This document shows, piece after piece, positions 49,925 to 58,803 of a stretch of 64,000 nt of DNA. The notes beneath the pieces were generated by a model. The model saw only the letters and a program-made list of their open reading frames with translations. It did not search any database and was not told where the DNA came from. The number at the start of each line of letters is the position of its first letter. The stretch's first letter is position 1. The position numbers were made by a program, and so were the translations under genes. Location of the stretch: positions 1,240,001 to 1,304,000 of the forward strand of contig NZ_AP024702.1 of assembly GCF_037076345.1 (NCBI RefSeq). Reading direction: 5' to 3'. This DNA is from Haloferula helveola (lineage in GTDB: Bacteria; Verrucomicrobiota; Verrucomicrobiia; Verrucomicrobiales; Akkermansiaceae).

Positions 49925-50238
49925 CGGCCTCCATCGAAGAGCCCGCATGCACGACAGGAAGCAGCGGCGATGAATCCCATGCGGTCCACATGGTCAGCAT
50001 GAAACCCCTCGTCAGCCACCGATACTGGCCTGTCTGGTGTTTTCCCTTAATGTCATCGACGAGGACGTTTGCCTCCAAACCCTGGAAGCGGAGTTCCCCG
50101 CCGCAGGGGAGAAGCATTTTTACCGGGTGGAGTATTCCGACTGACGGAATGCGCCGAAAGCATCATGGCCGTTCACCCGGAGCGGAATTTACATGTTCTT
50201 TTCCCAAGCAGCGAACTTCGTCAGTGTAGAGAAAGCCT
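49925..50238 (+). other. Gap with a possible gene remnant
   Basis: No complete gene. One plus frame carries protein-like sequence (VIDEDVCLQTLEAEFPAAGE then KHFYRVEYSD, stop near 50144) but has no start. A neighbouring frame begins at an ATG near 50000, so a frameshifted remnant is possible. Confidence 0.35.
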
Positions 50239-50859
50239 ATGAGCAAGACCGCAACCCGTGGAATCATCGTCGCAAGCGGCATGGGGACCCTCCTGTTGGT
50301 TGGATCCGTTTTCGCCGGTGATCCCCTTCCATCCGAAGGCGAGGGACTGACCGCAACGCCACGCGGAGTGGCACCTCTTGCCGGGCTCGCGGCGTTCGTG
50401 CCCAAAGACGCGGATGACTCGAGGGACTATGCATGGTCGGTCCGATTGAGCGCCCCGAAGGTGGTTTGGGAGATCGTCGGGAAAGAGCGACCGAAGATCG
50501 AATGGACGAAGATCGAGGCGGAGGTCGAGATGGTCACGATGGACATCGCCATGGGATACTCCGAGGCGACCCAGTTGAGCGAACGGAGTCAGAACCGGGT
50601 GGTCGATCTGGGTGGCAAGCGGCTCGATCGCGAAGAAGCCATGAAGCGTCTTGAAGAGGACACCCCGGTGATGGTGTCGGTTTCGGGAGAAATGCCGGAC
50701 CCGTTCTATCTGCGCTGCATGAAGCCGGGCACGCTGGTGATCCTGATCGGCCTGCCTTCCGCCAGGGAATACGACCTGCTGCCGAGGCCCCGAGACACAG
50801 ACCGGGGAGCCAGCCCAACCGGAGATGATCCGCCGACCGACCGGCCCGAGGCAGATTGA
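50239..50859 (+). CDS. Secreted hypothetical protein
   Basis: The protein has 206 residues with a signal peptide (ATRGIIVASGMGTLLLVGSVFA). The middle is a mixed alpha/beta domain with alternating charge (PKIEWTKIEAEVEMVTMDIA, EEAMKRLEEDTPVMVSVSGE), ending in a hydrophobic strand (GTLVILIGLPSA) and an acidic, Pro-rich tail. The family is not recognised. It is one of several small exported proteins between the cassette array and mgtE. Confidence 0.65.
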   Translation: MSKTATRGIIVASGMGTLLLVGSVFAGDPLPSEGEGLTATPRGVAPLAGLAAFVPKDADDSRDYAWSVRLSAPKVVWEIVGKERPKIEWTKIEAEVEMVTMDIAMGYSEATQLSERSQNRVVDLGGKRLDREEAMKRLEEDTPVMVSVSGEMPDPFYLRCMKPGTLVILIGLPSAREYDLLPRPRDTDRGASPTGDDPPTDRPEAD

Positions 50860-50945
50860 CACCCGTGACCGCGATCCTTAGGGCTGCTTCGGATGGGTGC
50901 CCGCGGTAGCGGGTGCCAACACTCCGACCTTTGCCACAGAGTTCC

Positions 50946-51323
50946 ATGCCGATACGAGAATCCGTCACCCTACTGGCCGCGTCCGGACTGCTCCTTGTGG
51001 CGGCCGCGGTCACCAGCGATTTCAGCCTTTGGAGCGATCCTGCAAACGAGACGGTTCCGTGGTTCTGTGGTGCCCTCGCCATCGCGCTCCTCATCGTGAC
51101 GCTCACGTCCGCCTTGACCGGATGCCGGGTCGGCGAACTCCCCCGCTCTCGTGTGCTTGGAGTCGCCATCGGCGTTCCCCTGATTCTCGGTATCGGCCTG
51201 GTGGTGGACGCCATTTCGTACGGCTTCACGGACGACAGGGTGACGATCATCGGGGAATGGCTCGGATTCACCGTCATCCTGATCGGCCTGCTTTGGCTGC
51301 CGAGACTCCGGCCGAGAGACTGA
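50946..51323 (+). CDS. Small integral membrane protein
   Basis: The protein has 125 residues from the ATG at 50946 (alternative start at 50913). Four hydrophobic helices (VTLLAASGLLLVAAAVTSDF, FCGALAIALLIVTLTSALTG, VLGVAIGVPLILGIGLVVDA, GEWLGFTVILIGLLWLP) and a basic C-terminus are visible. The family is not recognised. Confidence 0.65.
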   Translation: MPIRESVTLLAASGLLLVAAAVTSDFSLWSDPANETVPWFCGALAIALLIVTLTSALTGCRVGELPRSRVLGVAIGVPLILGIGLVVDAISYGFTDDRVTIIGEWLGFTVILIGLLWLPRLRPRD

Positions 51324-51459
51324 ACGTTGATCAGGGCGGCGACAGGCTTTTCAGCGCGTTCTTGTTGCCGCGCGGCCGGGTTGGTAGGAAACGAGGTGTG
51401 CTGCCGGAGTCACAGGGGTTCGAGCCACCAAGATCCTCACATTCCCGAGAAACCCAACG

Positions 51460-52248
51460 ATGTATCGACCATTCCTTCTCCTACTCACTGCGGTCGCCCA
51501 GCTTGCCGCCAGCCCGATCCCCGACTTTCCGTTCACGGCGGTCCGTGGCTCGGCCACCGAAGAGGTCGCACCCGACGAGGCCACGATTCGCTTCACCGTG
51601 CTCTGCCATGACGCGAGTTCGGAAGTGGCCGTCGCGACCGTGAACAAGGTTCTGACGAAGCTCGTGGACGGCATCGTCGAACTCGGTGTCGGCAAGGACG
51701 ACCTCGTGGCGGCGGACCTCTCGAAGGAGGCCGTCCGCGAAAAGGGAGAAGACTACAAGCGGCTCAAGATTATCGGCTACGATGCTTCCCGGGAGGTGAA
51801 GGTCACCGTCTCCGAAATCGCCCGCTATACCGCGGTGGTCCGGTTGATCATGGCGACCGACCATGTCACGAGAGTCTCGAGCGACTTCGATACCACCAAG
51901 CGGGACGAACTTGAAGCGACCTTGATGGCGAAGGCCTGCGCGGATGCAAAGCGGAAGGCGGAGTTGTTGTGCGAGGGTGTCGGCACGGAGCTCGGGGATG
52001 TGTTTGCCGTCTCCGACCAGAATCTGACGACCCTGTCCGATCAGTTCGGCTTCGGATACTACGGTTCGGTCAGCGCCGGGTCGGCCCTCCTTCCGCCGAT
52101 CGGCTCCGGCGACGAAGTCCCGGTGTTCGTGCCGACCACGATCGAAGTTCGGGCCTCGGTCCACGTGCTCTACCGTCTGGGTTCCGCAGCAGGTCCCGGG
52201 CAGGGTGGCGGGAAACCCGCAGCGAATTCCGAGACACCGACCCGCTAG
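51460..52248 (+). CDS. Secreted SIMPL-domain (DUF541) protein
   Basis: The protein has 262 residues with a signal peptide (MYRPFLLLLTAVAQLAASPI). The SIMPL pattern is clear: an N-terminal VRGSATEEVAPDEATIRFTV strand, long helix AVATVNKVLTKLVDGIVELG, a YDASREVKVTVSEIARYTAV strand, AKACADAKRKAELLCEGVGT helix and the final TTIEVRASVHVLYRL. SIMPL proteins are periplasmic or surface proteins that form oligomeric rings in some species; the function is mostly unknown. The last residues are Gly/Pro-rich. Confidence 0.85.
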   Translation: MYRPFLLLLTAVAQLAASPIPDFPFTAVRGSATEEVAPDEATIRFTVLCHDASSEVAVATVNKVLTKLVDGIVELGVGKDDLVAADLSKEAVREKGEDYKRLKIIGYDASREVKVTVSEIARYTAVVRLIMATDHVTRVSSDFDTTKRDELEATLMAKACADAKRKAELLCEGVGTELGDVFAVSDQNLTTLSDQFGFGYYGSVSAGSALLPPIGSGDEVPVFVPTTIEVRASVHVLYRLGSAAGPGQGGGKPAANSETPTR

Positions 52249-52280
52249 CGGATCCCGCACTTCCGGTAACCCTTGGAGAG

Positions 52281-52634
52281 ATGAACATTGCTTCAGAGAT
52301 CGAAAAGCTGACCTCGCTCAGAGATCGCGGTGATCTGTCCCCTGCGGAGTTCGAGCAGGCAAAGGCGCTGGTGCTGTCCGGGAAAGATCCCGACGCCCAA
52401 CTTCCTCCCCATCCAATTCGGGAAGAGTCGGAGAAGATCCGCAAGAAGGCGAAGACCCAGCTGCTCGGTGGAATTCTCGCATCCACGGCCGCAGTGCTGA
52501 GCGGATGTTCCGTGCTCCTCAACCCCTCCACTCTCAAACTCGTCATCATGACCCTCTGGGTCATCGCCTCGGTCTTCTGGTGGATTTCCTACTTCAAGCT
52601 GAGAACCCAACGCGGAAAACTTGGGCGCTCATGA
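52281..52634 (+). CDS. SHOCT-like membrane protein
   Basis: The protein has 117 residues from the ATG at 52281 with GGAGAG upstream; an upstream in-frame extension overlaps the SIMPL gene and is rejected. The N-terminus EIEKLTSLRDRGDLSPAEFE QAKALVL fits the SHOCT short helical motif (L-x-x-L-x-x-x-G-x-[IL]-[ST]-x-x-E-[FY]-x-x-x-K). Two hydrophobic segments follow (GGILASTAAVLSGCSVLL, LVIMTLWVIASVFWWISYF). SHOCT motifs are usually oligomerisation or tethering elements. Confidence 0.68.
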   Translation: MNIASEIEKLTSLRDRGDLSPAEFEQAKALVLSGKDPDAQLPPHPIREESEKIRKKAKTQLLGGILASTAAVLSGCSVLLNPSTLKLVIMTLWVIASVFWWISYFKLRTQRGKLGRS

Positions 52635-52678
52635 CGCATGCGGCGCCGCCGCTCCCCTGACATCAACCTTGATCAATC

Positions 52679-53485
52679 GTGAACGAAGTCGTTGCCGACA
52701 CTTGGACCAAATTCAACACGGCGGTATTCAAGAACTCATTGGATAAATCGCTCGACCGGTACAGATCTCCCTATGTCTTCCGAGGGCTTTCAGACTCAAG
52801 TTTCCAGCTTCTCACGTCGCTGCAGCGCTTGAGGCATTCCAGAGAAACACTTGAAACCGTCGAGCAGGCGCTGCTGCGGAATTTCGAGAAGTATTCGAAG
52901 CGTGACGATTTGGGCTCCGAGTGGCGTCGAATCACCATTGGTCAGCACTTCGGGCTTCCGACCCGACTGCTGGATTGGAGTTTCTCCCCGTTGGTCGCCC
53001 TACATTTCGCGACATGCGATCTGTCCCAGATGGATCGGGACGCAGCGGTTTGGTGTCTCAATGTTCCGCTGATCCATAGCTTCCTTCCCTCTCGGCTTGG
53101 CGATTCCCTCGCAGCATTGCGGGCGAACGTGTTTCCAATTGGAACTTTGGAGGAATCATTTCCGAAGTTGGACGAGTTCCATCGAAAGGAAGGAGATCAA
53201 GATCCATTCGTGCTATTCTTCGAGCCTCCTTCGGTGGATGAGAGGATCGTCAATCAGGTCGCCCTATTCTCTCTCCTCTCGGACGTGTCCAAGCCACTTG
53301 ATGTGTGGCTCCAGAACTGGACATCAAAAAAGCGGGGACTAGCCACAAAGATCATCATTCCGGCAGCCAAGAAGTGGGAGTATCGAGACCGACTCGACCA
53401 ACTCAACATCACGGAGCGAGTCCTTTTCCCGGGACTCGACGGGCTCTCGGACTGGTTGCGTCGGTGGTATTCCCCAAAAAGGTGA
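52679..53485 (+). CDS. FRG-domain protein
   Basis: The protein has 268 residues, from a GTG start. The FRG family features are the YVFRGLSDSSFQLLTSLQR block (Phe-Arg-Gly) and, about 65 residues later, IGQHFGLPTRLLDWSFSPL VALHFA, followed by an acidic and hydrophobic second half ending DGLSDWLRRWY. It is cytosolic, with no signal peptide. FRG domains have unknown biochemistry and are common in accessory and mobile regions. The gene is noticeably AT-richer than its neighbours, which suggests recent transfer. Confidence 0.85.
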   Translation: MNEVVADTWTKFNTAVFKNSLDKSLDRYRSPYVFRGLSDSSFQLLTSLQRLRHSRETLETVEQALLRNFEKYSKRDDLGSEWRRITIGQHFGLPTRLLDWSFSPLVALHFATCDLSQMDRDAAVWCLNVPLIHSFLPSRLGDSLAALRANVFPIGTLEESFPKLDEFHRKEGDQDPFVLFFEPPSVDERIVNQVALFSLLSDVSKPLDVWLQNWTSKKRGLATKIIIPAAKKWEYRDRLDQLNITERVLFPGLDGLSDWLRRWYSPKR

Positions 53486-53567
53486 ACGGGCAAATGCCGC
53501 CCAAAGCCGAGCCCTTTCAGAGACAAGAGCAACTGGCTCAAACATTGACGCTTACCGGAACAAGACC

Positions 53568-54287
53568 ATGCCCATCAAACGTGTCGGCAGGTTTCTCGAA
53601 ACCGAGGACCTCGGAATCACCCACTCGCTCGGAATCGAGTCCGGGATGGTCGATGAGTGCGTTGACGAGGTCGCGAGGCGCGGACTGAAAGGCGTGTTCG
53701 GAAGCCGGTGCTTCAGCTTCTTCGAGGACAACCTCGATTTCCTGCAGCGGATTCCCGCAACCGAGCAGGTCTGGTTCTGGGCGATCGACCTGAAGAACAT
53801 CGATGGGCTTTATGCTTTGGAGCGCCTCCGCCACTTCGGTGTTCACGAAAGGCGGGCTCCGATCGACTTCTCGAAATTCCCCGAACTGGAGCGAATGTCG
53901 TGGCATACGCGAACAAGGGATTCGGGCATCGAGAAACTGACCAAGCTCGTCAAACTCGACCTCTGGCGGTTCAAGCCGAAGAGCAAAAGCTACGCGGATC
54001 TGCACCTGCCCACGTCGCTCGAAAGGCTCGAAATCAACTGGTCGAACCCGGCGGACCTGAGCGGTTTCCCGGCTCTGCCGAATCTCCGCGAGCTGCAGCT
54101 CCATTGTTGCCGCAACCTGACGAGTCTCGAAGGCATCGCGGAAATCGCTCCCAACCTGAAGAAGCTGATCGTGACCCGGTGCGCGAACCTCGCGGAATAC
54201 GAATCGGCACGGGATCTCGATCTCGACCACCTCTATATCAACATCCGGGGCAAGGCGGTGGCCGCCAAACGTCCGGGGCGCGACTGA
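53568..54287 (+). CDS. Leucine-rich-repeat-like cytosolic protein
   Basis: The protein has 239 residues with no signal peptide. From residue about 70 onwards irregular LRR-type strands appear: VWFWAIDLKNIDGLYALERL, LTKLVKLDLWRF, LPTSLERLEINWSNPADLSG, LPNLRELQLHCCRNLTSLEG, APNLKKLIVTRCANLAEYES. These form a short solenoid likely to bind a protein partner. The partner is unknown. It follows the FRG gene by 82 bp on the same strand. Confidence 0.72.
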   Translation: MPIKRVGRFLETEDLGITHSLGIESGMVDECVDEVARRGLKGVFGSRCFSFFEDNLDFLQRIPATEQVWFWAIDLKNIDGLYALERLRHFGVHERRAPIDFSKFPELERMSWHTRTRDSGIEKLTKLVKLDLWRFKPKSKSYADLHLPTSLERLEINWSNPADLSGFPALPNLRELQLHCCRNLTSLEGIAEIAPNLKKLIVTRCANLAEYESARDLDLDHLYINIRGKAVAAKRPGRD

Positions 54288-54353
54288 GTCCGTCACTCTG
54301 CCGCCACCTTACCGGGCTTGCGCGGGACCGAGGGTCGCAGGCATGCTCGGGGC

Positions 54354-55754
54354 ATGCCGGACGAAACCATCACCCCCCCTGCCGAAGAGCTCGTCCGGGC
54401 TCTCGAGGCCGAGGACCAGAGCGCGATCCTCTCGATCGCGGGGGCGATGCACTATGCCGACCTCTCGCAGGTCTATCAGGAGCTGGAAAGCGAACGGCAT
54501 GAGGTTTTCCTGAAGTCGATCGGCCCCGAGATCGCGGCCGACATGATCGTCCAGCTCCCCGATTCGATGATCGAGGAGGCCCTTGACCACTTCGGCCCCG
54601 GCCAGCTGAAGATCCTCTTCCGCGAACTGTCCGACGATGACCGCGTCGACATCCTGCAGGCCGTCGGTGACGAGCCGCGGCTGCGGTTTCTCGGACTGCT
54701 CGGACCCGAAGACGAGGAACTGACCCGCAGCCTGTTGCGCTACGAGCACGACACCGCGGGCGGGCGGATGACGACCCGCTTCGGCCGGATCTTCGCCTCG
54801 ATGACGGTCAAGCAGGCGATCGACCACCTGCGCCGCGACCAAGAGAACACCGAGACGCTCGCGCGGCTGTTTGTGGTCGATGCGCGCGGCCACCTGATCG
54901 GCCGCGTCCGGCTCCGCGATCTGGCCTTCAACACGTGGGACACCCCGATCCGAGACATCATGGCGGAGGTCGGACCCGAGCAGCGCGTGCTGGCGACCGC
55001 CGACCAGGAAGAAGCGGCCAACCTGTTGCTGCGCTACGACCTGATCGTGCTTCCGGTGGTTGACGAGTTCGACCACCTGCTCGGGATGATCACGCACGAC
55101 GATGCGATGGAGATTCTCCAGGAGGAGAGCACCGAGGACATCGAGAAGCAGGCGGGTATCGTCGGCGAGCAGGCCGAGGAAAGCTACCTGCAAAGCACCG
55201 TGCTCACGCACTTCAAACGGCGCTTCGTCTGGCTGTTCGGCCTGGCTCTGTTGGCGATCGCGTCGGGCTACGTCATGATGCGTTTCGAGGACACGCTGAT
55301 GCAGGTGTTCCTGCTCTCGCTTTATCTGCCGATGGTGGTCGCATCCGGCGGCAACACCGGCGGGCAGGCATCGACGATGGTCATCCGCGCGATGTCCCTC
55401 GGCGAGCTCGGGCCGGGCAGCGCGAGCCGGGTTTTGTGGAAGGAACTCCGGCTCGGTGCGATGCTCGGCCTGCTCCTCGGCCTGACCATCGCCACCATCA
55501 CCGTGCTGATCCTACCGGCATTCCGGCCGCAGCTTCCGGAGGGCGTCAGCTATCTTCTCTTCGGCGCCACGGTGGCGGCAGCGCTTTCGGCCCAGGTCGT
55601 CACCTCGACCTGCATCGGCGCCCTGCTACCGATCGGCGCGCGGGCCATCCGGCTCGATCCCGCGGCCGTCGCCGCACCTGCCATCACAACCTTGGTGGAC
55701 GTCTCCGGCATGGTCATTTACTTTACCGTCGCCCAAGCGCTGCTGGGGCTTTGA
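54354..55754 (+). CDS. mgtE: Magnesium transporter MgtE
   Basis: The protein has 466 residues from the ATG at 54354. The domain order is that of MgtE: an N-terminal superhelical domain (HYADLSQVYQELESERHEVF, HFGPGQLKILFRELSDDDRV), two CBS domains (RLFVVDARGHLIGRVRLRDL; LPVVDEFDHLLGMITHDDAM), a connecting helix and five TM helices with the pore motif SLYLPMVVASGGNTGGQAST. Cytosolic Mg2+ bound between the N-terminal and CBS domains normally closes the channel, so it is self-regulated. A family A repeat follows the stop. Confidence 0.94.
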   Translation: MPDETITPPAEELVRALEAEDQSAILSIAGAMHYADLSQVYQELESERHEVFLKSIGPEIAADMIVQLPDSMIEEALDHFGPGQLKILFRELSDDDRVDILQAVGDEPRLRFLGLLGPEDEELTRSLLRYEHDTAGGRMTTRFGRIFASMTVKQAIDHLRRDQENTETLARLFVVDARGHLIGRVRLRDLAFNTWDTPIRDIMAEVGPEQRVLATADQEEAANLLLRYDLIVLPVVDEFDHLLGMITHDDAMEILQEESTEDIEKQAGIVGEQAEESYLQSTVLTHFKRRFVWLFGLALLAIASGYVMMRFEDTLMQVFLLSLYLPMVVASGGNTGGQASTMVIRAMSLGELGPGSASRVLWKELRLGAMLGLLLGLTIATITVLILPAFRPQLPEGVSYLLFGATVAAALSAQVVTSTCIGALLPIGARAIRLDPAAVAAPAITTLVDVSGMVIYFTVAQALLGL

Positions 55755-55787
55755 AAACGCCCCCAACTGTCGGAAATCTTGAACTCC

Positions 55788-55875
55788 GGAACCGCAAAGG
55801 CCCCAAGACGCAAAGGACAGACGAATCTCGAAGTCCTTGATGGAGAACTTCGCGCCTTTGCGTCTTTGCGGTTCA
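55788..55875. repeat. Long inverted intergenic repeat (family A), copy 3
   Basis: GGAACCGCAAAGGCCCCAAG ... and GCCTTTGCGTCTTTGCGGTT form an imperfect inverted repeat between mgtE and the small kinase gene. It is the same family as 32757-32841 and 38374-38460. Confidence 0.75.
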
Positions 55876-55924
55876 CCCCCCACCATGGGAAAGTCGGTTC
55901 CGCCACACGAGCAAGCTGCCGATC

Positions 55925-56344
55925 ATGAGGGAACTGAAAGATGGAATCCGCGCCGAGGTCCGGCTCGACTGGACCGGGCGCGTTCACAAGCGCTTCCGGG
56001 GGACCGACGCCGACCAGCGCTACGCGACCGAAGTCAAGGTGCTGAAGGTGCTGGAGGAACGCGGCTGCCCGTACGTCCCACGGCTGCTTGAAGAGCACCC
56101 GGAGGAGAACTACTTCGTCAGCACTTCTTGTGGCGAGACTGCTGGAAGCATCAGCAAGGAACGCGCGCTGCAACTCTTCGCCGATCTCGAGAACCACTAC
56201 GGCGTGCGCCACCTCGATGCCGAGCGGCGCAACATCACCTACGACGCCAAGTCTGGCCGGTTCTGCATCATCGATTTCGAACTCGCCGACATCCTGCCGG
56301 ACCCGGCCAACCCGCCGGAGCCCGGGACGATCCCTTCCGAGTGA
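55925..56344 (+). CDS. Miniature protein-kinase-like protein (139 aa)
   Basis: About half the size of a normal kinase domain, yet it keeps the catalytic core of the kinase/APH superfamily: a short beta-lobe (RLDWTGRVHKRFRGTDADQR then YATEVKVLKVLEERG), the catalytic loop GVRHLDAERRNITYD (H-x-D-x4-N) and the metal-binding FCIIDFELAD (DFE in place of DFG). The Lys in VHKRF may be the ATP-contacting lysine. The reduced size resembles lipopolysaccharide- or RIO-type minimal kinases. The substrate is unknown. It converges on the sulfatase at 56345 with one base between them. Confidence 0.7.
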   Translation: MRELKDGIRAEVRLDWTGRVHKRFRGTDADQRYATEVKVLKVLEERGCPYVPRLLEEHPEENYFVSTSCGETAGSISKERALQLFADLENHYGVRHLDAERRNITYDAKSGRFCIIDFELADILPDPANPPEPGTIPSE

Positions 56345-57658
56345 TCACTTCATCGGCCAAGCCGGGTCGTCGACCCGCGCCTTCGCCATCAGCTTGACCG
56401 CCTTCTTCACGAGGTCCGGCTTGTCCCCGGCGAGGTCGTTCTTTTCACCGGGATCCTTGGCGAGATCGTAGAGTTCGACCTTGGCCTTCGATCCGTTCTT
56501 CACCGCCTTCCAGTCGCCGAAGCGGATTGCCTGGATGGCATTCGGCTTCCGGCCTTCGTGGAGCTCCCAGTAGAAGTAGTCGCGCTCAGGTGCATCCCCG
56601 CCCTCGAGAAACGAGACCAGCGAGTGGCCGTCGGTTTCGAAACCGTCGGGAAGCTTGCCGCCCGCCAGCTCGACCGCCGTCGGCAGGAAGTCCCAGAACG
56701 CCCACGGCTCGTCGGTGTCCCGGCCCGCCGGAACCTTGCCCGGCCACCACGCCACGGCGGCCTGACGCAGCGCGCCCTCATACATCCCGCGTTTGAAGCC
56801 GCGCAGCTTGCCGTCCATCGTCTGGTTGAAGCGCTTGCCGATGTCCGACGACGGAGCGAAGGACGAACCGTTATCACCGGCCGTGATCACCAGCGTGTTG
56901 TCGGCGATCTTCAGCTCCTCGAGCAACTCGAGGACTTCACCGAGATCATGGTCGAGGCGCGTCACCATCGCGGCGTAGTTCTTCTCCTTCTCGCTCCAGT
57001 CCTTGTCCTTGTAGATCCCTTGGTCGTCGATCTCGTAGCGGCCGTGCGGCAGGGTCATCGCGTAGAAGAGGAAGAACGGTCCCTCCTTGTTGTCGCGGAT
57101 GAAATCGAGGGCGGCCTTCTGGACGAGGTCCTGCGCATAGGTCTTGCCATCGAGCGGCACGCGCTTGTCGTTGTCGTAGATGTACTTCGGAAAATAGCTG
57201 TGGGCGTGACGCTGGCAGTTGTATCCGAAGAACCGGTCGAAGCCCTTCTTGAACGGGCTGCCGGTGGTGTCGAACATCCCCATCCCCCACTTGCCGGTGC
57301 AGGCGGTCGCGTAGCCTTCCTTCTTCAGTAGTTGCGCGACCGTCACCGTCTCGGCCGGCAGAGGCTTTTGGCCTTCCGGCTGGATCTCGCGATTGGCGCG
57401 GATCGGACAATGCCCCATGTGCAGGCCGGTCATCAGAGAGCTGCGGGATGGCGCGCAGACACTCGTGCCGGAGTAGGCCTGCTGGTAGAGCGTCCCTTCC
57501 TTCGCCATCCGGTCGAGGGTCGGCGTCAGGATCAGCTCCTGCCCATAGGCGCCGACGTCCCCCTGCGCGAGGTCGTCGGAGAGCATGAAAATGATGTTCG
57601 GCTTGGCGGTGGCGAGAACGGGCAGGCTGAGGAGCAAAAGCAACGGACGCATGACCAC
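56345..57658 (-). CDS. Secreted S1-family sulfatase
   Basis: The protein has 437 residues with a signal peptide ([18 protein letters not shown]). Blocks are [16 protein letters not shown], the signature [11 protein letters not shown] with formylglycine-precursor Cys68, [21 protein letters not shown] (the usual SDNG is altered to AGDNG) and [15 protein letters not shown]. Its short size and the divergent metal-site strands mark a different subfamily from the other four sulfatases. It is divergent from the esterase at 57765 with 106 bp between, so the two may be co-regulated. Confidence 0.92.
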   Translation of the reverse strand: MVMRPLLLLLSLPVLATAKPNIIFMLSDDLAQGDVGAYGQELILTPTLDRMAKEGTLYQQAYSGTSVCAPSRSSLMTGLHMGHCPIRANREIQPEGQKPLPAETVTVAQLLKKEGYATACTGKWGMGMFDTTGSPFKKGFDRFFGYNCQRHAHSYFPKYIYDNDKRVPLDGKTYAQDLVQKAALDFIRDNKEGPFFLFYAMTLPHGRYEIDDQGIYKDKDWSEKEKNYAAMVTRLDHDLGEVLELLEELKIADNTLVITAGDNGSSFAPSSDIGKRFNQTMDGKLRGFKRGMYEGALRQAAVAWWPGKVPAGRDTDEPWAFWDFLPTAVELAGGKLPDGFETDGHSLVSFLEGGDAPERDYFYWELHEGRKPNAIQAIRFGDWKAVKNGSKAKVELYDLAKDPGEKNDLAGDKPDLVKKAVKLMAKARVDDPAWPMK

Positions 57659-57764
57659 AGTATGGCACCCCGAGCCGGAATATTACACCTCGCGGCGCAA
57701 ATAAGGGGAACTTCGACGCATTTCCCCGATCGGGCCCGACTCCGTCCGGCGTATCCGACGCGAT

Positions 57765-58793
57765 ATGAAGCCCACCATTCTGCTCTCCCTTCTCCTCGCG
57801 CTTCCCGTCCTCGGGAAGCCGGTGAAGGTGTTCATCCTCGCCGGCCAGTCGAACATGGAAGGCAAGGTCCAACGGAAACTGATCGACCATCAGGCGACGG
57901 ATCCGAAGACCGCCGACCTGTTCAAGCAACTCCGCAAGGATGACGGGTGGGCCGTGCGCGACGACGTTTTCATCGACTACCTAGGACGGCATGGCGGGCT
58001 GACCGTCGGCTACGGTTCGGGCGACCGTACGGGCGTCGAACTCGAACTCGGCACGGTGCTCGGCGAATATTTCGACGAACCCGTCCTGCTCATCAAGACG
58101 GCGTGGGGCGGACGCTCGATCCAGAAGCCGTTCCGTCCGCCGTCGGCCGGGCTACCGGACACCGCAAAGCTCGAAGAGGAACTCAAGAACGCCCAAGAGA
58201 AGGTCCGGAAGAACAACGAGAAGCGGAAGCGCGAGGATCCGCTTCCGACGATGGAAGACATCAAGAAGGGTTATGGCGCCGACTACCGCAACATGCTGGA
58301 GAACATCCAGCGGGTGCTCGACGAGAAGGACTCCCTGTTTCCCGAACTGAAGGGACACGAACCGGAACTCGCGGGCTTCGTCTGGTTCCAAGGGTGGAAC
58401 GACCAGTACGGCGGTGCCGAGCTCGAGTATGAGTCGAACATGAAGCACTTCATCCTAGACGTCCGGAAGGACCTCAAGTCCCCCGAACTGCCGTTTGTGA
58501 TCGGCGTGATGGGCCAGAACGGATCCAAGGAACCGAAGGGCGCGATGCTGACGATCCAAGAGGCCCAGCTCGCGATGGAGAAGGTTTCCGAATTCAAGGG
58601 CAACGTGAAGGCGGTCCGCACCGACGTGCTCGTCGACAAGGCCGCCGAGGCGCTCTACCCGACATGGAAAGACAACTTCGAGGAGTGGGAGAAGACCGGC
58701 TCCGACCACGGCTACCACTACCTCGGCAGCGCCATCTGGCACGTCCGCATGGGCAAGGCCTTCGCCGAGGCCTTGCTGGAAATGCAGCCGTAG
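57765..58793 (+). CDS. Secreted sialate O-acetylesterase-type carbohydrate esterase (SGNH)
   Basis: The protein has 342 residues with a signal peptide (MKPTILLSLLLALPVLG). The nucleophile block FILAGQSNMEG, the LIKTAWGGRSIQKPF oxyanion block, the LAGFVWFQGWND block and the C-terminal SDHGYHYLGSAIW (Asp-x-x-His-like) form the SGNH active site of the sialate O-acetylesterase/CE6-like group. It removes acetyl groups from glycans, which would help the neighbouring sulfatase expose a polysaccharide. A charged insert (EELKNAQEKVRKNNEKRKRE) lies in the middle. Confidence 0.88.
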   Translation: MKPTILLSLLLALPVLGKPVKVFILAGQSNMEGKVQRKLIDHQATDPKTADLFKQLRKDDGWAVRDDVFIDYLGRHGGLTVGYGSGDRTGVELELGTVLGEYFDEPVLLIKTAWGGRSIQKPFRPPSAGLPDTAKLEEELKNAQEKVRKNNEKRKREDPLPTMEDIKKGYGADYRNMLENIQRVLDEKDSLFPELKGHEPELAGFVWFQGWNDQYGGAELEYESNMKHFILDVRKDLKSPELPFVIGVMGQNGSKEPKGAMLTIQEAQLAMEKVSEFKGNVKAVRTDVLVDKAAEALYPTWKDNFEEWEKTGSDHGYHYLGSAIWHVRMGKAFAEALLEMQP

Positions 58794-58803
58794 CGGTTGC
58801 CAA

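Noticed and set aside
49414-50229. Plus-strand 271-residue open frame
   Set aside because: It overlaps the better-supported membrane-anchored gene at 49523-49924 and is Arg/Ser/Pro-rich without domains.
41181-54300. Search for an integron integrase or other tyrosine recombinase
   Set aside because: No frame in this region shows the R-H-R-Y box pattern. The array is therefore called integrase-less in this window only.
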